Positions 33,747-41,759 are shown, numbered from the stretch's first letter. The stretch is DNA of 64,000 nt from Serratia quinivorans (GCA_900457075.1 UGYN01000003.1:62001-126000), one strand, 5' to 3'. Numbers and translations: made by a program. Notes: generated by a model from the sequence alone, not told the origin.

Positions 33747-34517
33747 TTAAACAGCGTGTAACACCGCCTTGAATTTCGTGATCATATCAACCAGGCGAAG
33801 TCTTTCGCTCCAGCCGTTGGCGTAATACATCGGGGTATGCCTGACTTTAAACATTCTCATCGTCAACGTATTTCCGGTATAGACCGAGGCCGGTAATCCC
33901 AAGAGCGCAAGCTGGGTAAAACACATATCCGCAGCCAAAGGATCGATATCTGTACAACGGATATAAAGCGCTTGTTGCGGGTTATACCCTTTAGAGAGCA
34001 GGTGTTCAGCAGCGGCGATCACCATGCCGCCCGAACCACTGGCAGGTTCATCCAACGTGATAAACGGGCGATGTTCCAGCTCTTTAACATGGTCCCCAAG
34101 TGTCAGGGCGGCAATGAGTCGTGAGACGTAGCACGGCGTGAAGAATTGCCCCATCGACGACGAGCCAAATTCAAGCTCCATAAATATCCCGCCCAGCAGG
34201 TCATCCATTCCCCCTTCCATCGCGTCGATTAAGAAACAAAACAGTTGCTGCATCCTCTGTAGATCAACAGCCTCGTATCGCTTACAAATCTGAACCGCTT
34301 CTTCCCTGCCCTCCTCTGACCGTACTCGCGCCAAATCGAGTTCGTTAGCAGCCAGGCGAATGAAGTCGCGGAAAACATCGAGACGACGGTGATAGGTCGC
34401 GATAACAGAGAACGTTTTGATGAATTGTTTTCTGGCTTCGCGTGGCGTCATACGCGGCGCACATTGAACCGGGGTTTCGGGGCCTAACAGTGCATCGAAG
34501 GAAAGTTGGTTGCTCAT
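33747..34517 (-). CDS. N6-DNA-methylase-like protein lacking motif IV
   Basis: A 256-residue protein with the HsdM-like SAM-binding region: FGSSSMGQFFTP, then the motif I loop DEPASGSGGM near residue 160 and an acidic motif CTDIDPLAADM. The catalytic [DNS]PP[YF] motif IV that should follow is absent; the equivalent place reads TGNTLTMRMF. Similar short proteins occur in F-type leading regions. It may bind SAM or DNA without methylating, for example as a decoy (inference). It is preceded by structured repeat copy 7. Confidence 0.8.
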   Translation of the reverse strand: MSNQLSFDALLGPETPVQCAPRMTPREARKQFIKTFSVIATYHRRLDVFRDFIRLAANELDLARVRSEEGREEAVQICKRYEAVDLQRMQQLFCFLIDAMEGGMDDLLGGIFMELEFGSSSMGQFFTPCYVSRLIAALTLGDHVKELEHRPFITLDEPASGSGGMVIAAAEHLLSKGYNPQQALYIRCTDIDPLAADMCFTQLALLGLPASVYTGNTLTMRMFKVRHTPMYYANGWSERLRLVDMITKFKAVLHAV

Positions 34518-34524
34518 GGTGTGT

Positions 34525-34720
34525 CTCCCTTGGGAGGCAAGAACTCATTTTCTCGCCAGGGCGCAAAAAAACAAGGCTCGCCAGTCAGGGATGTGGCAGG
34601 TACGACGGCCGAAGCCGCATGCGCAAACGAGTGGAACAACGTGAAAGGAGTGCGAACGGGTGATGCCGGCGGCGCCAGCGAATACTTGCCACAGACCAGG
34701 GCGGGGCTAGATTAAGCGCG
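34525..34720. repeat. Structured leading-region repeat, copy 7 (short)
   Basis: A shortened copy upstream of the methylase-like gene. It keeps GCCGCATGCGCAAACGAG, the GGAGTGCGAACGGGTGA core and closing arms GTGGCA/TGCCAC, but lacks most distal hairpins. It is the copy farthest from oriT. Confidence 0.65.
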
Positions 34721-34824
34721 GTGAAACAATGAGTTAATTATGGAAATACATAATAAAGAAATCTCTGAAAAGTTTAGTGCGATCTCAATCCTCTTATCAT
34801 CGAATTGATTTACTAAATCACGAA

Positions 34825-35046
34825 GTGGGACCACGGTCCCATCAGTTGAAAAAAGCAACTTAGGATAATCATAAGTAGACGCAAACATTAAAGTGGGACC
34901 ACGGTCCCACCAGTTGAAAAAAGCAGCTTAAGATAATCATAAGTAGACACAAACATTAAAGTGGGACCACGGTCCCACCAGTTGAAAAAAGCAGCTTAAG
35001 ATAATCATAAGTAGACACAAACATTGAAGTGGGACCACGGTCCCAC
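34825..35046. other. sopC: sopC-like centromere: four palindromes at 68-bp spacing
   Basis: The palindrome GTGGGACCACGGTCCCAC (last base variable) occurs at 34825, 34893, 34961 and 35029, exactly 68 bp apart, inside near-perfect 68-bp direct repeats. GGGACC-N2-GGTCCC is the SopB recognition core of F sopC. The locus lies 12 bp beyond the sopB stop, where sopC belongs. F uses 43-bp units in a longer array. Confidence 0.92.
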
Positions 35047-35057
35047 TTCAAAAGCGA

Positions 35058-36020
35058 TTATTCTTGCGTTTTTGCATGATCAGCGAGCAGAGTTTCAATA
35101 CGTTCAATCAGAGAAGCAGGCGCATCCGTCAGACTAAAGGACACTGCATTTTCTGAGTATTTCGCCTCAATACCAATGGCAAACTTACGCACGGTGACAT
35201 CTGGTTTCGTTCGAGTGATCGGCATCAGACGTTTTAGCAGTTCTTCAGTACTGAATGTGCCACCTTCAGATTGCTGTTCGCGTAACACTTGAGTCAGCAG
35301 TTTTAGCGCTGCAAAATCAGACTCATGAAACTTATAGAGCATTTCACCACTACGAGCGCTTAGTTCATTGGGATTCGTAAACAACTGTAAGGTTTCAATT
35401 GGCAGTTCCGCGGTTTTTATACAGCGCTGAATAATCTTGCGTGAGATGTTCTCAGCCTCCGCGAGATGACTGACGTTCCCATTAAATTCAGAAAAGAGCC
35501 GACGGGCATAGCGTAACCCACGCTCATATGCACTGGTTGGCCGATAATCATTTCCGATTTGAGATAGCCAACGCATCTGTGCATCGTTCAACTCACCGAC
35601 GAGAACTTTGTACTCACTGCCAGTCAGAATGGCGGCCTTACGGCGTCGACTGCCGTCCGCAATTTCGACAAGGCCATTCTGGCTACGTCCAAAAGCGGGG
35701 GACTGTTGACCTGACGTTAGAAACGAGGGCAACAAATCATCAAGGGAGGATTCGGTCAATAGGTCCTGATGACGTTCGTTGCCAGTAAAGATGGTCGTTT
35801 TGACTTCTATTTGATCCGAAGCGATGGTTTTCAGAATAAAGGTCACATCCTCCCCACATACCGGCAGGGTGATAGAGTTACCTTTCATCGTGCTAACACG
35901 TGAAGAAAGTTGGCTTACTGCGGGTGCCGAAGGTGAGGGTTCACTCTCTTTTACCGGAACCGCATTAGCTTCATCAAAATTGATCGTCGGTGCATGACGT
36001 AATACAGGGGCTCTTTTCAT
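35058..36020 (-). CDS. sopB: SopB-like centromere-binding partition protein
   Basis: A 320-residue protein closely following F SopB in layout: an MKRAPV start, a TLPVCG segment near 50, GNERHQDLLTE, IADGSRRRKAA, then the DNA-binding region NDYRPTSAYERGLRYA with AENISRKIIQRCI. It binds sopC and stimulates the SopA ATPase. The ATG at 36020 shares one base with the sopA TAA stop, so the genes are translationally coupled. The C-terminal third is more divergent. Confidence 0.92.
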   Translation of the reverse strand: MKRAPVLRHAPTINFDEANAVPVKESEPSPSAPAVSQLSSRVSTMKGNSITLPVCGEDVTFILKTIASDQIEVKTTIFTGNERHQDLLTESSLDDLLPSFLTSGQQSPAFGRSQNGLVEIADGSRRRKAAILTGSEYKVLVGELNDAQMRWLSQIGNDYRPTSAYERGLRYARRLFSEFNGNVSHLAEAENISRKIIQRCIKTAELPIETLQLFTNPNELSARSGEMLYKFHESDFAALKLLTQVLREQQSEGGTFSTEELLKRLMPITRTKPDVTVRKFAIGIEAKYSENAVSFSLTDAPASLIERIETLLADHAKTQE

Positions 36021-37186
36021 TACGCATTCTCCCAACGCGTTTTGATTAAACGATTATAGATCTCAGCACAAACCGGTTCCCAAATGGCCACAGCGTTACG
36101 CCAGGCAGCCGGCGTAGAACGCTGATTCGCTGCCTGCTCGAAAACGGTACGCATCCTCACCTGGCCTTTTCCGACTTCATCTGTCACACGCACCACTTCC
36201 TTCAGAACCATCCCACCCCAGGCGTTACGGATTTGGTCATCCATCCATTGAGATTGGCTACCGACTGCATTGCTGAATTTCGTGATCAGGACGCGAACAT
36301 CGGGTTCAAAACCGTTCAAGTCAATATTGAGCATCAGATCGCGCAACATGGTAAAAAACTGCAGGGTAGAGACATAGTCATAAAGCTCCGCCGGAGTAGG
36401 AACGACAATGACATCTGCGGCACAGGCGACATTAATTGTCCCTATCCCAAGATTGGGAGCACTGTCCAGCACGATCACATCATAGCTGTCCCAAACAGAT
36501 TCAATGGCAGCCCGAAGAAGAAGGTGTGGCGCCACAGGGAGTTTCCCGGCATCATGCAACGGATAAATTTCGGATTCTATACGGTGTACAGCCAAGCAGG
36601 ATGGAATGATGTCCAGATTGGGCCAGCACGTGGGTTTGATGGCATAAGCGGCATCGTCACGCTGACCCATATAATAAGGGAGAAGGGTATCTTCCGGATG
36701 AATATGCAAATCCGGAACATAGCCATGATAAAGCGACGCGGTTGCCTGAGGATCTGTGGCGTCAATTAATAAGACACGTAACCCTTGTAATGCCATCCAT
36801 TGAGCAATATGTACCGATGTGGATGTTTTATAAGCCCCACCTTTATGAGCAGCTACCGCAAGGACAACAGGATCCTGTCCGGCCGGCCTTGTTGGGCGAG
36901 TACCAAACACATCTCTCATTGCATTGATTTGTTGTATTGAGTATCCGGTGCGTTGCTCAACCCGTCCAATCATTGCAGTTTCCGGGGGGGGCAACTTTCC
37001 TGACTCTTCATAGTTTCGGATCGTTTGCGCCGTGACACCCACAAGATCTGAAGCCTCAGTGATCCGCCAACGCCGGGTAATTGCTCGAGCTTCCGGGCTG
37101 TCGTTACCAAATTGCGCTTTAGCGATTTCCTGCGTCATAAATTGACCACGTTCTATACAACGATCCAGCGTTGACTTGAGGTCCAT
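36020..37186 (-). CDS. sopA: SopA-like partition ATPase (ParA Ia family)
   Basis: A 388-residue protein, the same size as F SopA. A helix-turn-helix lies at residues ~42-62 (ASDLVGVTAQTIRNYEESG), and a deviant Walker A, KGGAYKT, at 115-121. DATDPQ and VLDSAPNLGIGT form the remaining nucleotide site. The N-terminal domain marks it as ParA type Ia, which also represses its own operon. AAGGGAT precedes the ATG. Confidence 0.95.
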   Translation of the reverse strand: MDLKSTLDRCIERGQFMTQEIAKAQFGNDSPEARAITRRWRITEASDLVGVTAQTIRNYEESGKLPPPETAMIGRVEQRTGYSIQQINAMRDVFGTRPTRPAGQDPVVLAVAAHKGGAYKTSTSVHIAQWMALQGLRVLLIDATDPQATASLYHGYVPDLHIHPEDTLLPYYMGQRDDAAYAIKPTCWPNLDIIPSCLAVHRIESEIYPLHDAGKLPVAPHLLLRAAIESVWDSYDVIVLDSAPNLGIGTINVACAADVIVVPTPAELYDYVSTLQFFTMLRDLMLNIDLNGFEPDVRVLITKFSNAVGSQSQWMDDQIRNAWGGMVLKEVVRVTDEVGKGQVRMRTVFEQAANQRSTPAAWRNAVAIWEPVCAEIYNRLIKTRWENA

Positions 37187-37213
37187 GTTATCCCTTATTC
37201 AGTTTTTTGCATC

Positions 37214-37242
37214 TTTATAGTAAATCATCAACAAAAACGCAA
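37214..37242 (-). promoter_or_regulatory. sopAB promoter
   Basis: On the minus strand: TTGCGT (-35, 37237-37242), a 17-bp spacer and TATAAA (-10, 37214-37219), 28 bp before the sopA ATG. Repeated GCATAA/CATAA motifs just upstream (37258-37284) could be SopA operator sites (inference). Confidence 0.7.
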
Positions 37243-37458
37243 AACAACAGTTATAACGCATAAGGAGACAAATAAGGCATAAACATGACGTATGTCAGCA
37301 GAAGACGGAGCTAACGCGATCTTGAGGATGTATAAAGAAGGGATTAAATGAGCAAAGATCATAAACAAACATCCGAAGGATATTTGTTATTTTATTCTTT
37401 TTAACTTTCTCTTTATGAGTAAAATAATCAAATAATATCAACAAGATAACCTCGTATA

Positions 37459-38328
37459 TGTGGAGTGTTTTTCTGTCTCCGGTGGATCTATTTCATGATC
37501 TACGTGGATCCTTTTCATGCCTTATGAAGAAGAAATTTCTGTTGATAAATTAAGATGTTGGACACTAAACGGTAATTTTATTGCTACAGGATCGGTCTGA
37601 ATCATCATTATTTACCTTGCAGAGGTCAGACGCAAAGGTGGAGCAATTTTCTGTTCAGTCTCTCTTTACTGAACAACGGGTTACTCTCATCGGTGGAGAT
37701 TTTTCCTGTTGGTGCGTGAGTAAAGGTGGGGGTATTTCCTTTGAAGGTTAGTTACAGGTGGAAGGATTTTATGTCAAGGATGATAAGTAACTGTGGAGAC
37801 ATTTCCTGTGGTTTGGCTCGAGTGCTGTTTGACCTGATGTGTGGGAGGGGCAAATAATGGTGGAAGGATTTTCTGTACCTATAGAGTGTATGTGGATGGA
37901 TTTTCTGCATGAATTGACGGTATTGGGAGGAGGGCGGTCCTGTTCATGTAACAAACAAAGGTGGAGATATTACCTGTAAGGTTGTCAGGAAGGGTGGACA
38001 AATTTCCTGTTAAAGGGTGCCAAAAAGGGTGGGATGATTTCCTGTATATGTCTGCGGCGCATTGAGATCTTATTCTGTATACAGTTTCTTCTGATATCGG
38101 CTTTTATTCAGTGGCTTGCCTGGAGAAAGGGGAGGGAGAGTATTCAGAGCATTTCTATGAGTGGAGATATTTCCGGTTCGTGTGCAGTAAAGGTGGAGTT
38201 ATTATCTGTACGGCGCGATGTCATTGCGAGCCCTGATAGGGTCGTTGGGAATACAGGTGGAATCATTTCCTGATGCGGGTAAATTTGTTGTGAGGAATAT
38301 CATGGTTCAAGGTGGAGATTACGATTTA
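37459..38328 (+). other. oriV with 17 recognisable iterons
   Basis: Same-direction iterons of consensus GGTGGANNNATTTCCTGT start at 37459, 37481, 37503, 37637, 37692, 37725, 37757, 37792, 37859, 37891, 37960, 37993, 38028, 38160, 38192, 38256 and 38311. Spacings cluster near multiples of 11 bp (22, 22, 134, 55, 33, 32, 35, 67, 32, 69, 33, 35, 132, 32, 64, 55). Degenerate copies fit the larger gaps (for example 38061). Rep_3 initiators bind such iterons to open the origin and control copy number. No other gene is seen in 37187-38386. Confidence 0.9.
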
Positions 38329-38340
38329 CGCGCCCCTTCT

Positions 38341-38374
38341 TAATGTGGAATAATGTTGTGGTGTTTCCACATTA
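38341..38374. promoter_or_regulatory. repA operator: inverted half-iterons
   Basis: A perfect 10-bp inverted repeat, TAATGTGGAA and TTCCACATTA, with 14 bp between the arms, lies 13 bp before the repA ATG. The arms contain the TGTGGAA half of the iteron. In RepE/Pi-type replicons this is the site where Rep dimers repress their own gene. Confidence 0.8.
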
Positions 38375-38386
38375 TGGATAGAGCGA

Positions 38387-39376
38387 ATGAATCATGACAC
38401 ATTGACTGTGGTGCAGGGGAACGATCTTCTTGAAGGCGCCTATGGTGTCACTCTAGACGAGATGCGCCTCCTGAACCTGGCCCTTGCGCAAATTGATAGC
38501 AGAAAGCCACAACCAGACATGTTGTACACGCTTTATCCTCGTGATTACCAGCGTATTTACGGTGTCAACCCGACCAGCAGTCACCGGCAACTACGTGATG
38601 CCGCTGATAGCCTTATGAAAAAACCAGTGACGATCTACAAGGAAGACCGAAATGGGAAAGTCAGAACGGTTCAGCTTTCCTGGTTTTCTCGTCTAGAGTA
38701 TGTGAGCAATGACGACCACAGTGCGGTCGTGCTGCGTTTTGGCCAGGACGTTGCCCCTTATCTTTTTGAGCTGAAAGAAAGCTTTACCAAACTGGACTTT
38801 ATAAACCTGGCCAGGCTGGATACCCCTTTCTCGATCCGTCTTTACAGCTGGCTGGTCAAGGCACGTAACCTGACCCGGTATCGGAACCACGGGACCATAG
38901 AAGTGACCCTCGAGATCGAATGGATGCGAGAGAAGGCTAACCTGCAGGGAAAATACCAGGATTACCGGGACTTCAGGCAAAAACTGCTGCAACCTTCTCT
39001 CGATCGCATCAATGCCTCGACCGATATTTCGGTGATTTGGGAGCCGGTGAAGATTGGCCGCTCTGTACACGCCATCAAATTTACCTACGTTGACGAGTCC
39101 GCTCCAGAAGCGGTGAAACCGATGCGTCCACGTCTGCCACGTCGCCCTCATGTGACGGCAGGATCCGCTGCTGAAGGGGAGTGGGCCAGAAAATGCATCG
39201 CACTGCTGACTCAGTATATGGCGCAGCTGGCTGCCTATGATCCTAACGAGAAGGTGACTGTGCCTGACTTACGAAAACTGGCCGGTTGGTACAAGAAAGT
39301 GGGACATCGTGACCAGGAAAGAGAAACACTGGACGCCATCAAACATCGGGCTCAACGTCGAAAAACAGCCAAGTGA
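38387..39376 (+). CDS. repA: RepA initiator, Rep_3 family (RepFIB-like)
   Basis: A 329-residue protein with two winged-helix domains typical of Rep_3 initiators (LTLDEMRLLNLALAQI-type first helix, SSHRQLRDAADSLMKK, then DTPFSIRLYSWLVKARN and YQDYRDFRQKLLQPSLDRIN). Iterons upstream and an inverted half-iteron operator confirm the role. The convergent recombinase gene with iterons at both ends recalls RepFIB replicons. The C-terminal 80 residues are basic. Ribosome site is weak (GAGCGA). Confidence 0.9.
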   Translation: MNHDTLTVVQGNDLLEGAYGVTLDEMRLLNLALAQIDSRKPQPDMLYTLYPRDYQRIYGVNPTSSHRQLRDAADSLMKKPVTIYKEDRNGKVRTVQLSWFSRLEYVSNDDHSAVVLRFGQDVAPYLFELKESFTKLDFINLARLDTPFSIRLYSWLVKARNLTRYRNHGTIEVTLEIEWMREKANLQGKYQDYRDFRQKLLQPSLDRINASTDISVIWEPVKIGRSVHAIKFTYVDESAPEAVKPMRPRLPRRPHVTAGSAAEGEWARKCIALLTQYMAQLAAYDPNEKVTVPDLRKLAGWYKKVGHRDQERETLDAIKHRAQRRKTAK

Positions 39377-39489
39377 TGCGCATTTTGGAAGAGGGCAGGG
39401 TGGTCGGTTGCTCGATGAATATAGATATTCAACTGAGCTTATTTCGTCAATCTGCCAAGTATACCGCAGATCGTCATATTTTACGCCGA

Positions 39490-39690
39490 GTCATGTGACC
39501 GACAGCATGACTGGTCCCGGCGGCATCAATATGCGTTATAGAAGTCATTCTTTTTGTTCCCTATCATACTGGGTCAACCTGTTGTATCCAGCATGAGTCG
39601 CACTTTACAACGTCAATGAAGGCCATCAACCGCAACAGCGTACCAGATACATCGATAACTTAAAGTACTTGACTTAACCGTGCATAAAAA
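39490..39690 (-). pseudogene. Relic of a second higBA locus
   Basis: The stretch from about 39497 to 39680 follows the intact locus at 23905-24105 in order: the start of higA (GGCGGCATCAATATG), the higB/higA overlap (GTCATTCTTT and TCCCTATCATACT), then GGTCAAC, GCATGAGTCGCA, GTCAATGAAGGCCAT and GATACATCGATAAC. Deletions and substitutions remove the frame. The 130 bp after it and the 110 bp before it hold nothing recognisable. Confidence 0.75.
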
Positions 39691-39822
39691 CGGGCTGCCG
39701 AGATTGAATGTTTACCGTTTGAGCGGCGTCTTGCCTGACGTATCGTCGCGGGCCTGCATCGATTCCCATCCACCACAATCAGGATTGCGGTGGGGACGGT
39801 CGGTCCGGCATATCGAGCACGA

Positions 39823-40122
39823 TTACGTGGGAAAATCCAGCGCTTCGATATCCATAGATTGATGGAGGACTCGGGAAATCAGCACTTCATCGCCTTGTTT
39901 TATAATATATATCCCATGCTTCTTGTATTGAAAGCGTCGCATGTCCTGACAGACCCAGTGACATTCAGCACCTAACCCGGCATTCTGAGCCAGTAATTCA
40001 AAGACCTTTATAAGCTCTTCATGATAACGTTTAGCCTGAGTAAGGCCAAAATGCTGGAGTGTATAACGAACAATATGGTAGATATCTTCGTCAGCCAACA
40101 CGGAGAGTTTATATATTGGCAT
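39823..40122 (-). CDS. parE: ParE-type toxin (RelE/ParE superfamily)
   Basis: A 99-residue protein with ADEDIYHIVRYTLQHFG at the N-terminus and MRRFQYKKHGIYIIKQGDEVLISRVLH in the C-terminal half, the layout of ParE gyrase toxins. It overlaps the antitoxin gene upstream by 14 bp, antitoxin first. Confidence 0.88.
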   Translation of the reverse strand: MPIYKLSVLADEDIYHIVRYTLQHFGLTQAKRYHEELIKVFELLAQNAGLGAECHWVCQDMRRFQYKKHGIYIIKQGDEVLISRVLHQSMDIEALDFPT

Positions 40123-40351
40123 CTTTCACTGCTGCTGAAAAAATGTCATCCATAGTGCGGTTGCTAACCGGGGCATTTACGCCTGCCAGAACCATTTCCC
40201 GTACGCTTTGAATACGTTGTTCACGCGCTTCCATCAGCCTTAACGCATCGCGAAGCACTTCAGATGTATTACCATAGCGGCCAGATTGGACCATTTCTCC
40301 CACAAAGCCCGTAAAATGTTCACCCAGTGTTACGCTGGTTACTCGTGCCAT
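40109..40351 (-). CDS. parD: ParD-type antitoxin
   Basis: An 80-residue protein with a ribbon-helix-helix start (ARVTSVTLGEHFTGFVGEMVQSGRYGNTSEVLRDALRLME in pattern) and an acidic C-terminus for toxin binding. It overlaps parE and has GGAGAATTC before the ATG. AT-rich sequence upstream to about 40440 would hold the promoter. Confidence 0.88.
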   Translation of the reverse strand: MARVTSVTLGEHFTGFVGEMVQSGRYGNTSEVLRDALRLMEAREQRIQSVREMVLAGVNAPVSNRTMDDIFSAAVKDANI

Positions 40352-40502
40352 TTGAATTCTCCATTGTATTACTCAGTAATACAAATATACGTGAGTGGTA
40401 CATTGAATTCAACGTTTCTTATATTGTCGTACAACACCTCTATCTGTCTGCCACGTCATTTTTTGCCATTGCGGAATACTTAAACGTGGTTTCTCCGCCG
40501 GA

Positions 40503-40731
40503 TCACAGACTGTCCAGGAGCGCCTTGCGGTTGAACGTACGTCCCCGCTCGAGAACCTGTTCAGACAAAGTCATCAGTGTAAGCAGCGCAATGCACTCAT
40601 CCCGGCGAATGCGATCGTCATAAGACTCGATCACATACGCAGGCTGGTCGTTTTGCGTCACGATCAGGGGTTCGCTGACATCAGAGTGTGGCCGCATTTT
40701 GTTTCAGATAACGGAGCGTCACAATTCTCAT
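40503..40731 (-). pseudogene. Frameshifted Phd/YefM-type antitoxin, no toxin partner
   Basis: From the ATG at 40731 the frame reads MRIVTLRYLKQNAATL and stops. One base over, near 40677-40690, it continues DVSEPLIVTQNDQPAYVIES and on to 40503. Together they make a normal ~75-residue Phd/YefM antitoxin split by a single extra base. No toxin gene follows before parD, so this is a decayed TA locus. Confidence 0.75.
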
Positions 40732-40763
40732 CCTGTTTCCCTCGTTCGGCCTGCAGCAAAAGA

Positions 40764-40848
40764 CTAACGCTAGAGCGTTAGCCGGCGGATGTGCGCCGTC
40801 ATCACTGCCATCCTGTGGTGAGTTCTAACACCATTCACTAGCTAGTGA
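40764..40848. other. Two palindromes downstream of the recombinase gene
   Basis: CTAACGCTAGAGCGTTAG (40764-40781) has 8-bp arms around AG, and TCACTAGCTAGTGA (40835-40848) is a perfect 14-bp palindrome. They could be terminators, protein-binding sites or recombination sites for the adjacent tyrosine recombinase. Role unproven. Confidence 0.5.
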
Positions 40849-40893
40849 CAACGTCACCTAAAAACTCCCTCAACAGTCACTCATGCAATCAAA

Positions 40894-40911
40894 GGTGGAG
40901 ACATTATCTGT
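40894..40911 (+). other. Isolated iteron overlapping the recombinase stop
   Basis: GGTGGAGACATTATCTGT matches the oriV iteron consensus and is in the same direction as the oriV set. It covers the stop codon of the leftward recombinase gene. Confidence 0.75.
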
Positions 40912-41650
40912 TCGGACTGAGCAGCTGCATAGCCTGTTCAGGGGGCATCTCAAATCGCACGCCCAGTTGCCCGGCAACGTCCAGCGCGAAGACCCGGGTG
41001 TAGATCTCGGTGCTTTTATAGTCCCGGTGTCCCATGAACGATTGCAGGATCTTCGGATGTACCCGGTTATAGAGCAGATGCATGGCAAAACTGTGCCGAA
41101 ACGTATGAGGGGTGATGCTCTCAATGGAGAAGTGCATTCCGTTTCGTTGCGCATTACCCAGGGCATCCTTCAACCAATTGCGGGCGGTGTCATCGGAGAT
41201 CTCCCAGACCGGTTTGGTGATATAGCGGGTAAAGGTGGCCAGATGATCGCGCAGCCGGCGCGCAAAACCGGGGTCAAGCAGCGGCACGGTGCGTTTCACC
41301 GGCGTATCTTTCCCGGGGCGGCCGCGACGGCCTGCTGTTTGGTTGCGCTGTTTTAAGGTTCGCAGCACTACAAAGGGTTTGACGGCATCGAGCACAATGT
41401 CTTTCGGTGTGACGGCCAGGGCTTCGTTGATGCGCGCGCCGGTGTTCCATAAAAAATCAAACAGCATTCGCCGGCGCAGATCGGCAATGTTGTCGAGCAA
41501 TAAGATTATCTCCGGTGCCAGCAGATAGGCCGGTTGATCCGACAGATTCAGCGCCATTCGACGCATGGCCACGGCCTGAGCAAAATCAAAGTAGGGGCTG
41601 GGGAGCGCTTCCGTACCGGAGGCGGCAGGTTCATAGGCTATCAGTGACAC
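40904..41650 (-). CDS. Replicon-associated tyrosine recombinase
   Basis: A 248-residue protein with the catalytic elements of tyrosine recombinases: NTGARINEAL (Arg near 73), TPHTFRHSFAMHLL (His-x-x-Arg) and LQSFMGHRDYKSTEIYTRV (His and the Tyr nucleophile). Convergent with repA and flanked by iterons at both ends, as the int gene of RepFIB-type replicons is. Likely roles are plasmid dimer resolution or control of replication. The target site is not identified. Confidence 0.88.
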   Translation of the reverse strand: MSLIAYEPAASGTEALPSPYFDFAQAVAMRRMALNLSDQPAYLLAPEIILLLDNIADLRRRMLFDFLWNTGARINEALAVTPKDIVLDAVKPFVVLRTLKQRNQTAGRRGRPGKDTPVKRTVPLLDPGFARRLRDHLATFTRYITKPVWEISDDTARNWLKDALGNAQRNGMHFSIESITPHTFRHSFAMHLLYNRVHPKILQSFMGHRDYKSTEIYTRVFALDVAGQLGVRFEMPPEQAMQLLSPNR

Positions 41651-41680
41651 AGTTCACCTCGTAAATTCAGAATTGCTCTA

Positions 41681-41698
41681 TCAGAAAATTCCTCCACC
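41681..41698 (-). other. Inverted iteron upstream of the recombinase gene
   Basis: On the minus strand the sequence is GGTGGAGGAATTTTCTGA, a good iteron in the opposite direction to the oriV array, 31 bp before the recombinase ATG. RepA binding here could repress the recombinase. Confidence 0.7.
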
Positions 41699-41759
41699 TA
41701 TCCCGATCAACTGGTCCCAGGGAAGCGGGGAGGCAGGGATCTCTCCCGATCGCGCTACA

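Noticed and set aside
21785..34720. Many 60-115-codon frames inside the structured repeats on both strands
   Set aside because: The same frames recur because the repeats are similar; they lack ribosome sites, change with each indel, and cover base-paired DNA.
34740..35046. Regular 68-bp repeats as a CRISPR array
   Set aside because: The intervals between palindromes are themselves repeated, so there are no unique spacers; the palindrome is the SopB site next to sopB.
37459..38328. Iteron region as a CRISPR array
   Set aside because: Repeat units are short and variable, with irregular spacing and no cas genes; the adjacent Rep_3 gene explains them.
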